Below are positions 16,453 through 25,312 of a DNA stretch of 56,084 nucleotides, in pieces. Every line of letters starts with the position of its first letter. Within the stretch, counting starts at the first letter, position 1. The notes beneath the pieces are model-generated. The model had not been told where the DNA came from. It saw nothing but the letters and a program-made list of their open reading frames with translations, and did not search any database. Origin of the DNA: Deltaproteobacteria bacterium (GTDB lineage Bacteria; Myxococcota_A; Polyangia; Polyangiales; Ga0077539); NCBI GenBank assembly GCA_030694465.1, contig JAUXYJ010000043.1:1-56084 (forward strand), in the 5' to 3' direction. Both the position numbers and the translations under genes were made by a program.

Positions 16453-16989
16453 TTAGAACAAGCAAGCTGAGGCGCGGTTGTGCTCCCAGTGCCAGGTCTC
16501 GCTCGAGACCGTGCGACAGAAGCTGTAGCTGCGCGCGTTGTTGGCGAGCCAACGGTAGGCGCTGCTGGTGAGGGCGAGGTCGACGGCGCTCCCGCGGATG
16601 TGCGGAGCGTTGCGCGAGGGGCACGCAGTGACGATGCGGCAGGTGCCTTGGCGCACGCCGTTGACACACCGCGCGCTGGGGCAGTTCTGTGCGAAGAGCG
16701 CTGCTTGCTGCGCGAACCCACGGATGCCTGAGTTGGGCCCCGTGAGCTGGATGTTGTGACCTGCGCGAGAGGCTGCAGCGGACATGCGCTCAAACGCTGC
16801 GCTCGTTGCGGCCCAGCGGGCGCGGTCGGCGGCCGTTGCGTCTGCAGGGATGCGAATCGCGGTCGAGCGGATGGCCTCGGTGGTGTCTGCGCTGGGCTCT
16901 TCTTCGCCCATCATTTCGTAGTCTTCGCCGTATTCGACGCAGCCAGCGGTGAGTGTGGTGAGGAGAACCAGGGCGTCAGTGATTCGCAT
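16453..16989 (-). CDS. M15-family peptidase lipoprotein (VanY/DacB-like)
   Basis: 178 residues. The signal peptide ends in LTAGC (Cys17), so a lipoprotein is predicted. After an acidic linker the compact domain carries the M15 zinc motif: PHIRGSAVD (His130, Asp137) and ETWHWEH (Glu164, His167). Six or more Cys (CPSARC, TC, AC, SFC, AC) suggest disulfides in the periplasm. M15B/C enzymes cut D-Ala-D-Ala or the peptide stems of peptidoglycan. The start at 16989 gives the signal peptide. It ends 20 bp from the convergent Thg1 gene. A 14-bp palindrome lies 83 bp upstream. Confidence 0.85.
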   Translation of the reverse strand: MRITDALVLLTTLTAGCVEYGEDYEMMGEEEPSADTTEAIRSTAIRIPADATAADRARWAATSAAFERMSAAASRAGHNIQLTGPNSGIRGFAQQAALFAQNCPSARCVNGVRQGTCRIVTACPSRNAPHIRGSAVDLALTSSAYRWLANNARSYSFCRTVSSETWHWEHNRASACLF

Positions 16990-17071
16990 GCTGAAGCACG
17001 ATGCAGCGGTCGTGCCAGCGTGAGAACATCCCTTAAACACTGCAAAAACAGCGAGTAAGTGCCCTGTGTGG

Positions 17072-17085
17072 GAGACAATTGTCTC
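17072..17085. promoter_or_regulatory. 14-bp perfect palindrome GAGACAATTGTCTC
   Basis: It lies in the 159-bp gap between the MYXO-CTERM gene stop and the M15 peptidase start. GCCCTG and CAGGGC just outside extend the symmetry loosely. It may be an operator for the peptidase gene or part of a terminator hairpin; there is no U-run, which favours an operator. Confidence 0.4.
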
Positions 17086-17148
17086 AGGGCCCCAAGGGTG
17101 TCCTGCGCGATGACTCGCCCACTCGGGAGCGCGCGCAGACAGGCCACG

Positions 17149-18003
17149 CTATCGGCGGCGGCGTGATGCGAGGGTGAGCGCGAGGGCGATCGAGGCGAGC
17201 CCTCCGAGCGATCCAGGGGTCGAACGTGAGGTCGCCGCGGTGGTGCAGGCACAGCCCGGAGTGGTCATGGACATGCCGCCGTCTGGGCTCGTCCCCGAGT
17301 CTGTGCGCGGGACCATCGCGTCGACCATGGGCTGCATGGTCGCGTCCTGTGCGGGGGTGCTTGCGTCTTCACTTGGGGCGGCATCCGGCGACGTCGCCGC
17401 ATCCTGGCCAGGAGCTGCGTCGGGGGTCATGGCGGCGTCCGGCGACGTCGCCGCATCGGCGGGCGTGGCTGCGTCGGGTGTGCCCGCGTCAGGGGTCGCG
17501 CTGTTGCTCACTGTGATCGTGTGCGTCGCGGTGTTCCATCCGTCGCCGGTTCGTGCGCTGTTGAGGTTCACGGCGTTGCCTGCTGCGTGAATGGTCACGC
17601 TGCCTGCTGTGCGTGGTGCCGTCCAGGTGAACGGGACGCGGATCTCGTTGGTCCCGGCGCCCGCTGCGAGTGGCATCCGGTGGGTGAGCTCGCCCGAGGT
17701 GATGCCGACGTTGGCTGCCGCGGTAGTGATCGCGCCCATGACCGCCGCGATGTCTAGTCCGCCGTTCATCCGTGTGGGGCTGCTCATCACGAACGTGAGC
17801 ATCACGGCCTCATTGGGGCGTGCCGTGGTCGGGCCCATGATCCGCACCATGGTCGTACTGTCCACGGTGCCGTGACAGCTCGCTGCGGTTCCACAGCCGA
17901 CGGTGGCCGAACCCGTGCGTCCGCCGCTGTAGCTCCACGCGGTGCCCGTGATCGAGAGAATCCCGATGGCCGAGGCCACCGCAAGACGATGCTTTGAATT
18001 CAT
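17149..18003 (-). CDS. MYXO-CTERM surface protein with choice-of-anchor V-like domain
   Basis: 284 residues. A signal peptide (SITGTAWSYSGG) is followed by VGCGTAASCHGT, the Cys-rich CH segment typical of choice-of-anchor V/Reeler-like domains, and a beta-sandwich (MVRIMGPTTARPNEAVML...NEIRVPFTWTAPRTAGSVTIHAAGNAVN). A linker of Pro-Asp-Ala repeats spans about 180-250. The tail is PGCACTTAA, one hydrophobic helix (LGGLASIALALTLA) and SRRRR, a MYXO-CTERM signal predicting processing by a myxosortase and surface anchoring. Two GGCGACGTCGCC copies lie 54 bp apart in the linker and encode the ATSPDAA repeats. A small hairpin (18020-18034) lies in the leader. First of three MYXO-CTERM genes here. 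Confidence 0.85.
   Translation of the reverse strand: MNSKHRLAVASAIGILSITGTAWSYSGGRTGSATVGCGTAASCHGTVDSTTMVRIMGPTTARPNEAVMLTFVMSSPTRMNGGLDIAAVMGAITTAAANVGITSGELTHRMPLAAGAGTNEIRVPFTWTAPRTAGSVTIHAAGNAVNLNSARTGDGWNTATHTITVSNSATPDAGTPDAATPADAATSPDAAMTPDAAPGQDAATSPDAAPSEDASTPAQDATMQPMVDAMVPRTDSGTSPDGGMSMTTPGCACTTAATSRSTPGSLGGLASIALALTLASRRRR
17387..17398. repeat. GGCGACGTCGCC palindrome, copy 6
   Basis: In the Pro-Asp-Ala linker of the MYXO-CTERM gene, 54 bp from copy 7. Confidence 0.85.
17441..17452. repeat. GGCGACGTCGCC palindrome, copy 7
   Basis: Second linker copy, in the same reading frame as copy 6 (54 bp = 18 codons). Confidence 0.85.
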
Positions 18004-18088
18004 GTTGCGCGGATAGGTACACTGGCTCCCAGTGCATGAAAATCTCTGCGCGCATTTTTTTCGCGAAGCGCCCTCGGTGCGCCAGAGT

Positions 18089-19033
18089 CTAGCGAACAAG
18101 CACGGTAAAAATGCATGCGCTTGTGCCGCCGTGGCCATCACGCAGGACGAGCCAGAGGGTGCTCGTGCCGGGGGTGCGCGGGGCGACCCACGTCGGGGCG
18201 AGGTCAGGAGCGCGCGCGCGGCCAAAATCCCAGGCTCCTGCGGTGCTAAACCAGTTGCGAAAGGCAGCCTCGTACTCGGTCACGCGCTGCCCTGATGCGT
18301 CGATGCGCTCAAACGGCTCGACCCAAGCCTCGTCGGTGTCTGGCGTGATCACGACATGGGTCATGGGCGCGACGACGTGGGGGCCGTTGCCGTCGGTGGG
18401 CTCGCACCGCTGCACGCCTTCGCGTGCGATCGAGCGAAACGCGCGCCCGCCCAGGGTGACCCATGGGGTGGGCGGGTTGGTGTTTTGCTCGGTGGGGTGC
18501 ACGAGCACGCGCTTGAACGCGATGAACTCTTGTGAATTCACTGTCCAAGTGAGCGATGCGATCAGCGTGATTCCAGCGCTCTGCGCGAGCGCGCGGCGGG
18601 TCTCTGCGCTCACTTGGTCGCCAAACGCTGCCAGCAAGACCGGCTCATCTTGCAGTATCTCGGGCGGGATCGTGAACGTCGCGCGCTCGGCTGTGACGCT
18701 CTGCGCGACCTGCACGGTGCCGCGTGTGTTGCACCCGATGTCGGGCTCAAACGCGCCAAACGAGCTCAATGGCAGGCCCGACGAGCTCACCTCAGGGCGC
18801 GCGCACAGGGACCACCGCAGGGTGCCTTGCGTGCTCACGCCCATGGCGTCTCCGAGGGCCGCGGTCATCGTGACCGAGTCTCCGGGGGCGACGGTGGGGC
18901 GCGAGGCGATCAGGGCGATCACGCGCGGGGAGATCACGAGCGCGGGCTGCTCAAAGGGCGGCGAACACTGTGTAGAGGCCAAGAGCGAAAACACTGAAAA
19001 AAAGCAGAGATTGCGACGGTTGAGTGCGCTCAT
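18089..19033 (-). CDS. exported hypothetical protein, possibly lipoprotein
   Basis: 314 residues starting at MSALNRRNL, with hydrophobic CFFSVFSLLASTQC; Gln before Cys makes the lipobox atypical, so lipidation is uncertain. The mature protein is beta-rich with Ig-like phrases (ALIASRPTVAPGDSVTMTAALGD, RATFTIPPEILQDEPVLLAAFGD, GTSTLWLVLRDGHGGTSACIFTVLVR) and looks like two or three Ig-like domains. The ATG overlaps the stop of the TonB-dependent receptor gene (ATGA), so they are cotranscribed and it may be a receptor-associated surface lipoprotein that captures the ligand. That role is inference from position. Confidence 0.6.
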   Translation of the reverse strand: MSALNRRNLCFFSVFSLLASTQCSPPFEQPALVISPRVIALIASRPTVAPGDSVTMTAALGDAMGVSTQGTLRWSLCARPEVSSSGLPLSSFGAFEPDIGCNTRGTVQVAQSVTAERATFTIPPEILQDEPVLLAAFGDQVSAETRRALAQSAGITLIASLTWTVNSQEFIAFKRVLVHPTEQNTNPPTPWVTLGGRAFRSIAREGVQRCEPTDGNGPHVVAPMTHVVITPDTDEAWVEPFERIDASGQRVTEYEAAFRNWFSTAGAWDFGRARAPDLAPTWVAPRTPGTSTLWLVLRDGHGGTSACIFTVLVR

Positions 19034-21120
19034 CGCCAGGTCGCTTTCAGCCCCACGACGGGCAAGAGCGGCAGGCCCTGGAGGGGTTGGCGCGCGCGAA
19101 AATCGTACTGAAAGTTCCACCCTTCGGTGCCACGCGCGAAGTAGCTGTTGAGTACATCGACGTAGAAGTTCATGTCGGCACCGAGCGCACGAAAGCGATA
19201 GTCTACGCGTAGATCGAGCTGATGAAATACAGGCAATCGATCACCCTCGGCGAGATAGTCCGGGCGAAAACTGTTGGCGTCTGCGTCGAGACTCGCGCCT
19301 CGCACGAGGTTGGTCGGCGTGCCCGTCGAGAGCGAAAACCGCGCGCCCAGTCGCCAACGGCTGTTGATCTCCCACGAGGCCGCGGCGTTGAAGACAAAGC
19401 CCTGATCGAGCGCGAAGGGGTAGGGGGCACCACCCGGGATCCAGCGCTCGGCGCGAGACCACGTCGCGCTGATCCATCCGAAAATTCCCTGCATCAATCG
19501 GCGGCGCACATAGAGCTCGACGCCCGACGCGAAGCCTTCGCCATCGTCAGTGAGCAGCACGCGTCGCACCTGTCCGGGGCTGTCTTCGACGAGCTGGTTG
19601 GTGGGCCTTGGGAGCCCCGAGAGCTGCGAGACAAACACCGTCGAGCGCAGGTCGTAGCCCTGGTCTAAGCGCGCCTCGACGCCGACGGACGACTGCCACG
19701 CGGCTTGGGGTCCGAGCGCTCCGTTTCCGAGCAGCGGGACGAGCGCAAAGAAGGGCGCGGGCTGATGAAAAATCCCAGTCGAAGCGATGAGCGTCGTGCG
19801 GTCGTCAAGCGCGATCCGCGCGATGAATCTCGGGTCTGCGAGGAGATAGCTTTTTCCGCCGCTGTGGAGGTAGGACACGCGCGCGCCGAGGCTCGCGTCC
19901 ACGGGGCCGCTGCGGAGCGCAAGGTCGACCCATGGGGTGACATCGATTTGGTCTACGTCGGCGGTCGCGCGGGTCGCGTAGCGGTTGGCCTGGGGAGCAG
20001 GTACCACGGAGACACCCAAGAGCTCGGGAAAGCTCACGCTCGCGCGAAACAGCGTCGCGAGCGAGTCAATCCCCGCGCTCACGCTGAGCGCGCGGCCCAG
20101 CGGAAACCTCATGGTGAGTCTCTGCCCGACGGTGGCCCCGCCGTAGTGCACATCGGTGTCTGGGCGGCCGGTGTCTGCCGAGGCAAATCGCACGTCGTCT
20201 GCGCCCACCATCGCAGCGAATGTGAGCGCAAATCCAGACGAATACTTGTGCTCAAGCTTGGCGATCACGCGGTAAAAGTGCACCTGCAGGCCGTCACGGT
20301 TGAGCGTCGATGCGCCGCCTGCGCGCCGCTGATCGCTGCGGTCGTAGACGTCGGTTGAGCCGAGGACAATAAGCTCGGCGCGCGTGCGTTCGCCCACGCG
20401 AAAGTCCACCACCGCTTGTGCGTCTCCGAAGTTGAGCGTGACGCTCGGAAACACGAGGGGCAGGAGCAGGTCGTAGTAGCTCCGGCGGACGTTGAGAGAG
20501 ACCCCTCCGCGCCGCTCACCGCGCTGGCCGAAGGGCACGGTGACACCGACTCCGACGCCAAAAATACTGACCTCGGCATCGACCGTGCGGCGGTCGACGT
20601 CGGGCGCTGCGAGCTCGAGCGAGACCAGCCCGCCCGAGTAGCGGCCGAACTGCGTGGGGTAGCCGCCGGGGTAAAAATCAAGCGACGAGACCAGGCGCGT
20701 GGGGACGACCGAGGGGCCCGCCGCGTAGTGGTACAGAATCGGGACCGGAAAGCCCTCGATCATCAGGCCGGTGTTCTCGAAGCTCGTCCCGCGCACGGCG
20801 AAATAACCCGCGGCAAACGGCGTCCGGGCGACCCCAGGCTGCGAGGCGACGACGCGCCCAGCGTCTCCAAAGGTGCCCGGCACATTGGCGACCTCGGGCC
20901 CGCGAAAACTCATGCGGGTGGCCGAGAGGTTCTCGGGTCGTGCACGCACGGTGACCCCGTTGGCTGTACGGCGGGCGGGGCGGGCAGCACGTGTGCTGGG
21001 CGTTGGTCGCGCTTGTGCGAGCGAATTCACAGGCAGAATACAACACGCAGCGCACAGCAGGGTGCTGCTCACTCGGCGGTTGGGTGCTCGTGCGTGGGAT
21101 GATTCCGTGCGAAGTGACAT
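19030..21120 (-). CDS. TonB-dependent outer-membrane receptor
   Basis: 696 residues. A signal peptide (LLCAACCILPVNSLAQA) precedes a basic linker, then a plug domain (VPGTFGDAGRVVASQPGVARTPFAAGYFAVRGTSFENT, MIEGFPVPILYHYA, LDFYPGGYPTQFGRYSGGLVSLE). The rest shows alternating aromatic beta strands of a 22-strand barrel. It ends in VVGLKATWR rather than a terminal Phe. No clear TonB box was seen before the plug. The ligand is unknown. Coupled to the downstream Ig-like exported protein by a 4-bp overlap; upstream lies a MYXO-CTERM gene 80 bp away on the same strand. Confidence 0.85.
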   Translation of the reverse strand: MSLRTESSHARAPNRRVSSTLLCAACCILPVNSLAQARPTPSTRAARPARRTANGVTVRARPENLSATRMSFRGPEVANVPGTFGDAGRVVASQPGVARTPFAAGYFAVRGTSFENTGLMIEGFPVPILYHYAAGPSVVPTRLVSSLDFYPGGYPTQFGRYSGGLVSLELAAPDVDRRTVDAEVSIFGVGVGVTVPFGQRGERRGGVSLNVRRSYYDLLLPLVFPSVTLNFGDAQAVVDFRVGERTRAELIVLGSTDVYDRSDQRRAGGASTLNRDGLQVHFYRVIAKLEHKYSSGFALTFAAMVGADDVRFASADTGRPDTDVHYGGATVGQRLTMRFPLGRALSVSAGIDSLATLFRASVSFPELLGVSVVPAPQANRYATRATADVDQIDVTPWVDLALRSGPVDASLGARVSYLHSGGKSYLLADPRFIARIALDDRTTLIASTGIFHQPAPFFALVPLLGNGALGPQAAWQSSVGVEARLDQGYDLRSTVFVSQLSGLPRPTNQLVEDSPGQVRRVLLTDDGEGFASGVELYVRRRLMQGIFGWISATWSRAERWIPGGAPYPFALDQGFVFNAAASWEINSRWRLGARFSLSTGTPTNLVRGASLDADANSFRPDYLAEGDRLPVFHQLDLRVDYRFRALGADMNFYVDVLNSYFARGTEGWNFQYDFRARQPLQGLPLLPVVGLKATWR

Positions 21121-21196
21121 GGAAGTGTCTTGTGTTCTCGAGCGCTCTTTACTCTGAAGAGGGCGCGGGATCCAAGCGCACAGAATTCGTGCCAAG

Positions 21197-21215
21197 AGAC
21201 TTACGATGTAAGTCT
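21197..21215 (-). terminator. hairpin overlapping stop codon of MYXO-CTERM gene 2
   Basis: AGACTTAC-GAT-GTAAGTCT: perfect 8-bp stem with a 3-nt loop that contains the TAA stop. The same stem with loop GCT sits at the stop of the paralogue (23126-23144). There is no U-run, so a mRNA-end or terminator role is a guess. Confidence 0.5.
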
Positions 21216-22937
21216 GGCTGTGCTTCGGCGGCGACGGACGCATGTGAGCGCGAGGGCCAGCGCGGCCACGAGGCCTGTGCGCGAAGGGGGGACCGCGTGC
21301 GTCGCGACGGTGCACGCGCAGGCGCCGCCCTTGAAGCGCAGGTTGTCGATGGTGCTCGCCGCGGCATCGCGAATGGGCTGTGAATCTTCAGGGATTTGCG
21401 CGTCCATGGCGAGCGAGCCGTCCTCGGAGGCGCTGGCGTCTGTGGGGGGCTCGACGGATGCCTCGGTCGCGTCCAATGCGGCGTCTGTGGGGGGCTCGAT
21501 GGACGCCTCGGTCGCGTCCATTGCGGCGTCGCGACTGGGGGGCGCGACGGCATCGCGCGCGTCGAAGCTGGCGTCGGTTGCGACACCGGCTTCGGCATCG
21601 ACGCCCGCATCGGCGGCGCAGGCCACGAAGCGCTCACAGGAGCCAGCGACGCAGAAGCCGCAGAGGTTTGCTCCCTGCGTGAGCGCGCAGTGGGTGTGAT
21701 TGCGGCAGCTGTTGAGCGCAACGATCGCGTGCGAAGTGACCTGGCGCTCGGACGCGGCGTTGTTGAACTCGCGAGAAAACGCGAGGGCCGGAGCGACCGC
21801 TCCGCTCGCGAGCCTGTGCGATCTTAATGTCGTACCCACCATAGAGATGTCGGCGACTGTGTCGTCCGATGTGAACGCGCGGTGGGCGATTCGGCCAGCG
21901 CCGTCGAGCGCGATTGGGAGGGCAAACACGCGCTCATCGTTCTGCACCGTCAGCACAAAGTGTCCTCGATTGAGCGCCAGGCTAACCACGCGCGCGCCGG
22001 CGATTTCTGCGATGACGCGCTGATCGAGGGGCGCGGCGAGGCCCGTTGTGAGGCTAAAGCTCGCGACGTGGACCTGTGGAGGCATGGTCGCTTGGATCCA
22101 GGCCAAGACCACGCGGACCCCGTCGCCTTCGACTGCGATGGGTGCGTGCGTGCGGGCTTCGGCACTGGTGCTGCCGACCAGCGGGCCCGAGCGAAATGGG
22201 ACGGTGCTGCGATACTCCGGGACGATGGGCCCGATGTCGACGATCCCGAGCTCAATGGATGAGGTCTGGTTGGCTGGGTTGCGTCGCGCAGACACGAAGG
22301 TGGAGCCTCCGACCGCGGCGACCGCGGCGCGACTCGGGATGTACCCAGACATGGACATAGAGGTCGGCAACGAGCGCAAGACCAACGGGATGGCGAGCGC
22401 TGAGTTAAGCCGTGCGACCAGGAGATTTGCAGCCGAATCGCTCGAGATGCCTACGCACTGGCTCGCGGTGCAGGCGACATCGGGGTCTGATACGGATCCA
22501 GCAACCGAGAGGCGATGCTCTGACTGGCCGCTGAACTGTGCGCTCCATTGCCCCGCGGGCTCGTCTGAGGTCACCGCGAAGAGCCTCGGGGTGCCGGTGC
22601 CAAACTCTCCCAACGCGAGGGGGCTGTAGGCTTCGTTTGAGACGGTCATGCGGCGGTTGAGTGTGGTGCCGACCGGCGAGGCTGCTGTGAGTGGAAAAGC
22701 GAGCGGTGGCGCCGCGGTGATCGCCGATGCGCTGACGGTGGCTGTGGTTGCGTTCCAGCGGATGGCTCCCCAGCCACGAGGAGTGGGTTCGAGCATGGAC
22801 GGGGTGTCTGCCACGGCCGCGCCATAGGTCGACGGGAGGTTGATACAGCCTGCATGAATGCAGCTCACCTGTGCGCTCGCAGAGCGCGCGGCGAGCACCG
22901 ACGCCAGCACGACCATCGCGCTGAGCTGCGGTCGCAT
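21201..22937 (-). CDS. MYXO-CTERM surface protein, tandem paralogue A
   Basis: 578 residues. A signal peptide (MVVLASVLAARSASAQ) leads to CIHAGCINLPSTYGAAVADTP, a large beta-rich region that probably forms a propeller, and a Cys cluster (CRNHTHCALTQGANLCGFCVAGSCERFVAC). An Asp/Ala/Pro linker with 45-bp tandem repeats follows, and the tail GACACTVATHAV, helix LVAALALALTCV, RRRR is a MYXO-CTERM signal. Paralogue B (23130-24833) has the same plan: CMIENCERP-TFGAAVADTE, the same Cys cluster and an almost identical tail. The ATG at 22937 begins the signal peptide. Probably displayed on the cell surface; function unknown. Confidence 0.8.
   Translation of the reverse strand: MRPQLSAMVVLASVLAARSASAQVSCIHAGCINLPSTYGAAVADTPSMLEPTPRGWGAIRWNATTATVSASAITAAPPLAFPLTAASPVGTTLNRRMTVSNEAYSPLALGEFGTGTPRLFAVTSDEPAGQWSAQFSGQSEHRLSVAGSVSDPDVACTASQCVGISSDSAANLLVARLNSALAIPLVLRSLPTSMSMSGYIPSRAAVAAVGGSTFVSARRNPANQTSSIELGIVDIGPIVPEYRSTVPFRSGPLVGSTSAEARTHAPIAVEGDGVRVVLAWIQATMPPQVHVASFSLTTGLAAPLDQRVIAEIAGARVVSLALNRGHFVLTVQNDERVFALPIALDGAGRIAHRAFTSDDTVADISMVGTTLRSHRLASGAVAPALAFSREFNNAASERQVTSHAIVALNSCRNHTHCALTQGANLCGFCVAGSCERFVACAADAGVDAEAGVATDASFDARDAVAPPSRDAAMDATEASIEPPTDAALDATEASVEPPTDASASEDGSLAMDAQIPEDSQPIRDAAASTIDNLRFKGGACACTVATHAVPPSRTGLVAALALALTCVRRRRSTARLTS
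21436..21525. repeat. 45-bp tandem repeat (x2) in MYXO-CTERM linker
   Basis: Two 45-bp in-frame units differing at a few positions encode DATEASIEPPTDA / DATEASVEPPTDA. They lengthen the linker between the surface domain and the anchor. Confidence 0.9.
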
Positions 22938-23125
22938 GGGCCGCCGCAGACAACATCGATGGACGAGGGCACGCGTTGCGATGCGGCCGGTTGTGAAGGG
23001 GCTCGCGGTGGAGGTCGATGACATCACAGTCCGCAGACTCTACCGCGCTTGCCCACTGCGACCTGTGCTCTGCGCGAGAAAACAGCGCGGTCTCGAGGCA
23101 CGAAAAAGAGAGCCACCGGCCGCAG

Positions 23126-23144
23126 AGACTTACGCTGTAAGTCT
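23126..23144 (-). terminator. hairpin overlapping stop codon of MYXO-CTERM gene 3
   Basis: AGACTTAC-GCT-GTAAGTCT, the same stem as at 21197-21215 and placed identically over the TAA stop. The stem is kept while the loop differs. Confidence 0.5.
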
Positions 23145-24833
23145 AGCCGCGCGTCTTCGACGGACGCACGTGAGCGCGAGTGCCAGCGCGGCCACGAGGC
23201 CTGTGCGCGAAGGGGTGACCGAGTGCGTTGCGATCGTGCATGCGCAGGCGCCGCCCTTGAAGCGCAGCCCGTCGATGGCGCTCGCTGTGCCATCGCGAAT
23301 GGTCTGCGAATCTTCAGGGATTTGCGAGTCCATGGCGAGCGCGCTGTCGCCGGCGACGTCGCCGTCCGCGGGGGGCTCGATGGACGCATCGAGCGCGTCG
23401 GTCATGGCGTCCGGGGTTGGGACGACCACGTCTTCGGGCAGCTCATCGACGACATCGAGCACGCCCATGGCGTCGATCGCAGCGCCATCGCGCGGGACGA
23501 AGTTGGCATCTGCTGCGGCGTCGACTGCAGCGTCCACACCAGCGTCTGATGGACACGCCATGTACTGACCACAGAGCCCAAAGCTACAGGTTCCGCACAG
23601 CACGGCCATCCGGTTGGCCGCGAGTGTGCACTCGTCGTTGGTGGTGCACATGCTGGGCGCTTGCAGGGCAAACGAGGCGATGGATGCGGGCCCTGCGCCC
23701 CCTGGGATCGTGCGCGTGTAGGCCAAGGCGATCTGGGCAGCGCCTCCGCCGAGCCTGTGCGAGACCGGGAGGCTGCCAATAGGGAACAACCCTGGGAGCT
23801 CGTCGAGGGGGCTTGGGATGCGGGAGGCGATCGCGCCCAACCTGTCGATCGCGAGGGGCATCAGCGAGATCGCGGACGTGGTCTGAAGTGAGAGGACATA
23901 GCTCTGCCCAGAACGCGCGAGCCCAAGGGATACAAGGTTCGCCAGCACGGCGACCGTTGTGGCGGGGCTGTGCACGACGAGCGGCTCGGTGGCAGAGGCC
24001 ACACGGATCACGTTTGCGACGGTGCGTCCGCTCTCGGTGGCGATCCACGCGACGAGGCAACTGCCGCCAATGGACTCGGCCACGATCGGCGAACCTGCGA
24101 GCAGCCCTGGGGCAGCGATCGTTGTCAGGGACGAGAACGCCATTGTGGTCGCGTTGAAGGTTCGCAGCTCGATTTGATTGCTCGGCGAGACCGGCGATCT
24201 GCGGGCGATCAGAAAGAGGTTTGCGTTGATCTGAGTGATCGCGGCTCGACCGCGCACGCCTGCGATGGCGCTCGACGGAGGGCTGAGAAAATTCTGAGAG
24301 ACCACAGCGCCTCGGATGGTGAGGATCCCGACGCCTCCGTCTGCTTCGTTGGCTGCGCCGACGCAGGTCGAGTTCGAGCAGTCGATGTCGGGCTCAGAGT
24401 AGGTGCCCATGATCCCCGTCGCGCTGTTGATGGCGCGAAAGACGTTGTTGCGGCGGTCGACCACCACGCCGACCGTCGTGAGCATGCTGTCTTCTGTCGT
24501 TGCCAGCGCGAGGGGGCTGCGTGGCTCGCTCGTGACTGCGGAGGTAGGGCTGCCGATCGTCGTGGCGACAGGTGTGCCAACAGGAAACGGCATCCCACTT
24601 AGCGCTGCGAACACGTCGGTGCTTGAACTGGCCCAGCGGAGCGTTCCCCAGGCTCGTGGCGGGGTGCGCGAGGTTGCTTCGGTGTCGGCGACCGCGGCGC
24701 CAAATGTCGGAACCGCGGTGGGTCGCTCACAGTTCTCGATCATGCATGTCTGCGCGCTCGCGGTGGACGCGATGGCCATCGTTGCGGTTGCAACGGTTGC
24801 GATCGCAAGCGTCACGCGCGCGAGTGTTTTCAT
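23130..24833 (-). CDS. MYXO-CTERM surface protein, tandem paralogue B
   Basis: 567 residues with the plan of 21201-22937: signal peptide (ATATMAIASTASAQ), CMIENCERPTAVPTFGAAVADTE, a beta-rich region, a Cys cluster (MCTTNDECTLAANRMAVLCGTCSFGLCGQYMAC), an Asp/Val/Pro linker and GACACTIATHSV, hydrophobic helix, RRRR. The C-terminal ~70 codons are nearly identical to paralogue A at the DNA level, which points to recent duplication or gene conversion. One GGCGACGTCGCC copy lies in the linker (DGDVAGDS). The ATG at 24833 overlaps the stop of the small membrane-protein gene upstream (ATGA). Confidence 0.8.
   Translation of the reverse strand: MKTLARVTLAIATVATATMAIASTASAQTCMIENCERPTAVPTFGAAVADTEATSRTPPRAWGTLRWASSSTDVFAALSGMPFPVGTPVATTIGSPTSAVTSEPRSPLALATTEDSMLTTVGVVVDRRNNVFRAINSATGIMGTYSEPDIDCSNSTCVGAANEADGGVGILTIRGAVVSQNFLSPPSSAIAGVRGRAAITQINANLFLIARRSPVSPSNQIELRTFNATTMAFSSLTTIAAPGLLAGSPIVAESIGGSCLVAWIATESGRTVANVIRVASATEPLVVHSPATTVAVLANLVSLGLARSGQSYVLSLQTTSAISLMPLAIDRLGAIASRIPSPLDELPGLFPIGSLPVSHRLGGGAAQIALAYTRTIPGGAGPASIASFALQAPSMCTTNDECTLAANRMAVLCGTCSFGLCGQYMACPSDAGVDAAVDAAADANFVPRDGAAIDAMGVLDVVDELPEDVVVPTPDAMTDALDASIEPPADGDVAGDSALAMDSQIPEDSQTIRDGTASAIDGLRFKGGACACTIATHSVTPSRTGLVAALALALTCVRRRRAARLTA
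23352..23363. repeat. GGCGACGTCGCC palindrome, copy 8
   Basis: In the linker of MYXO-CTERM paralogue B; absent from the matching place in paralogue A. Confidence 0.85.
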
Positions 24834-25261
24834 CGGCCGACCAGGCGCGAGACCAAGACCACAAACGAGATCAAGACCATGTGCGAGGCGAGGTTTGCGG
24901 CGAGCGCGGTGAGCACGGTGCGGATTGAGAGCTTGGTGTCTTCGCTTGCGGCAAGCTGACCGTCGGGGCCGGTGCCCATGCGCGAGAGCGAGATGTACAC
25001 GCCGGTCTCGGTGACTGCGACGACGGCGGTCCACGCGAAGATCTCGGGCATCGCGAACGGGCGCGCAAACGCGAGCTGCAAGAGCTCGAAGCGCCCTGGC
25101 ATAAAGCCCGCAGCGGTGGCGACGAACGCGTCGCGCAGGCAGCGATCACGCGGTCCCCAGCGCAGCACGTTGAGGACGATCGCCTCGACGACGGCGGTGC
25201 TCAAAAAGAGCATCAAGAGCACGAGCGCGACGATGATCATGGCGGGGAGGGGTGCTGACAT
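24830..25261 (-). CDS. small integral membrane protein coupled to MYXO-CTERM gene
   Basis: 143 residues from MSAPLPAMII. Three or four membrane segments: PAMIIVALVLLMLFLSTAVVEAIVLNVL, FAWTAVVAVTETGVYISL and LTALAANLASHMVLISFVVLVSRLV. It overlaps the downstream MYXO-CTERM gene by ATGA, so translation is coupled. The polar Glu and Thr in the first and second helices could be functional. It is too short for a known sorting protease and has no catalytic motif that I can see. Possible helper for export or anchoring of the two MYXO-CTERM proteins; this is inference from position. Confidence 0.6.
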   Translation of the reverse strand: MSAPLPAMIIVALVLLMLFLSTAVVEAIVLNVLRWGPRDRCLRDAFVATAAGFMPGRFELLQLAFARPFAMPEIFAWTAVVAVTETGVYISLSRMGTGPDGQLAASEDTKLSIRTVLTALAANLASHMVLISFVVLVSRLVGR

Positions 25262-25312
25262 AGAGGTAGTCGCAGTGTACCTCGCTTGTCGCATCGAGGC
25301 ACTCAGGGCCTG

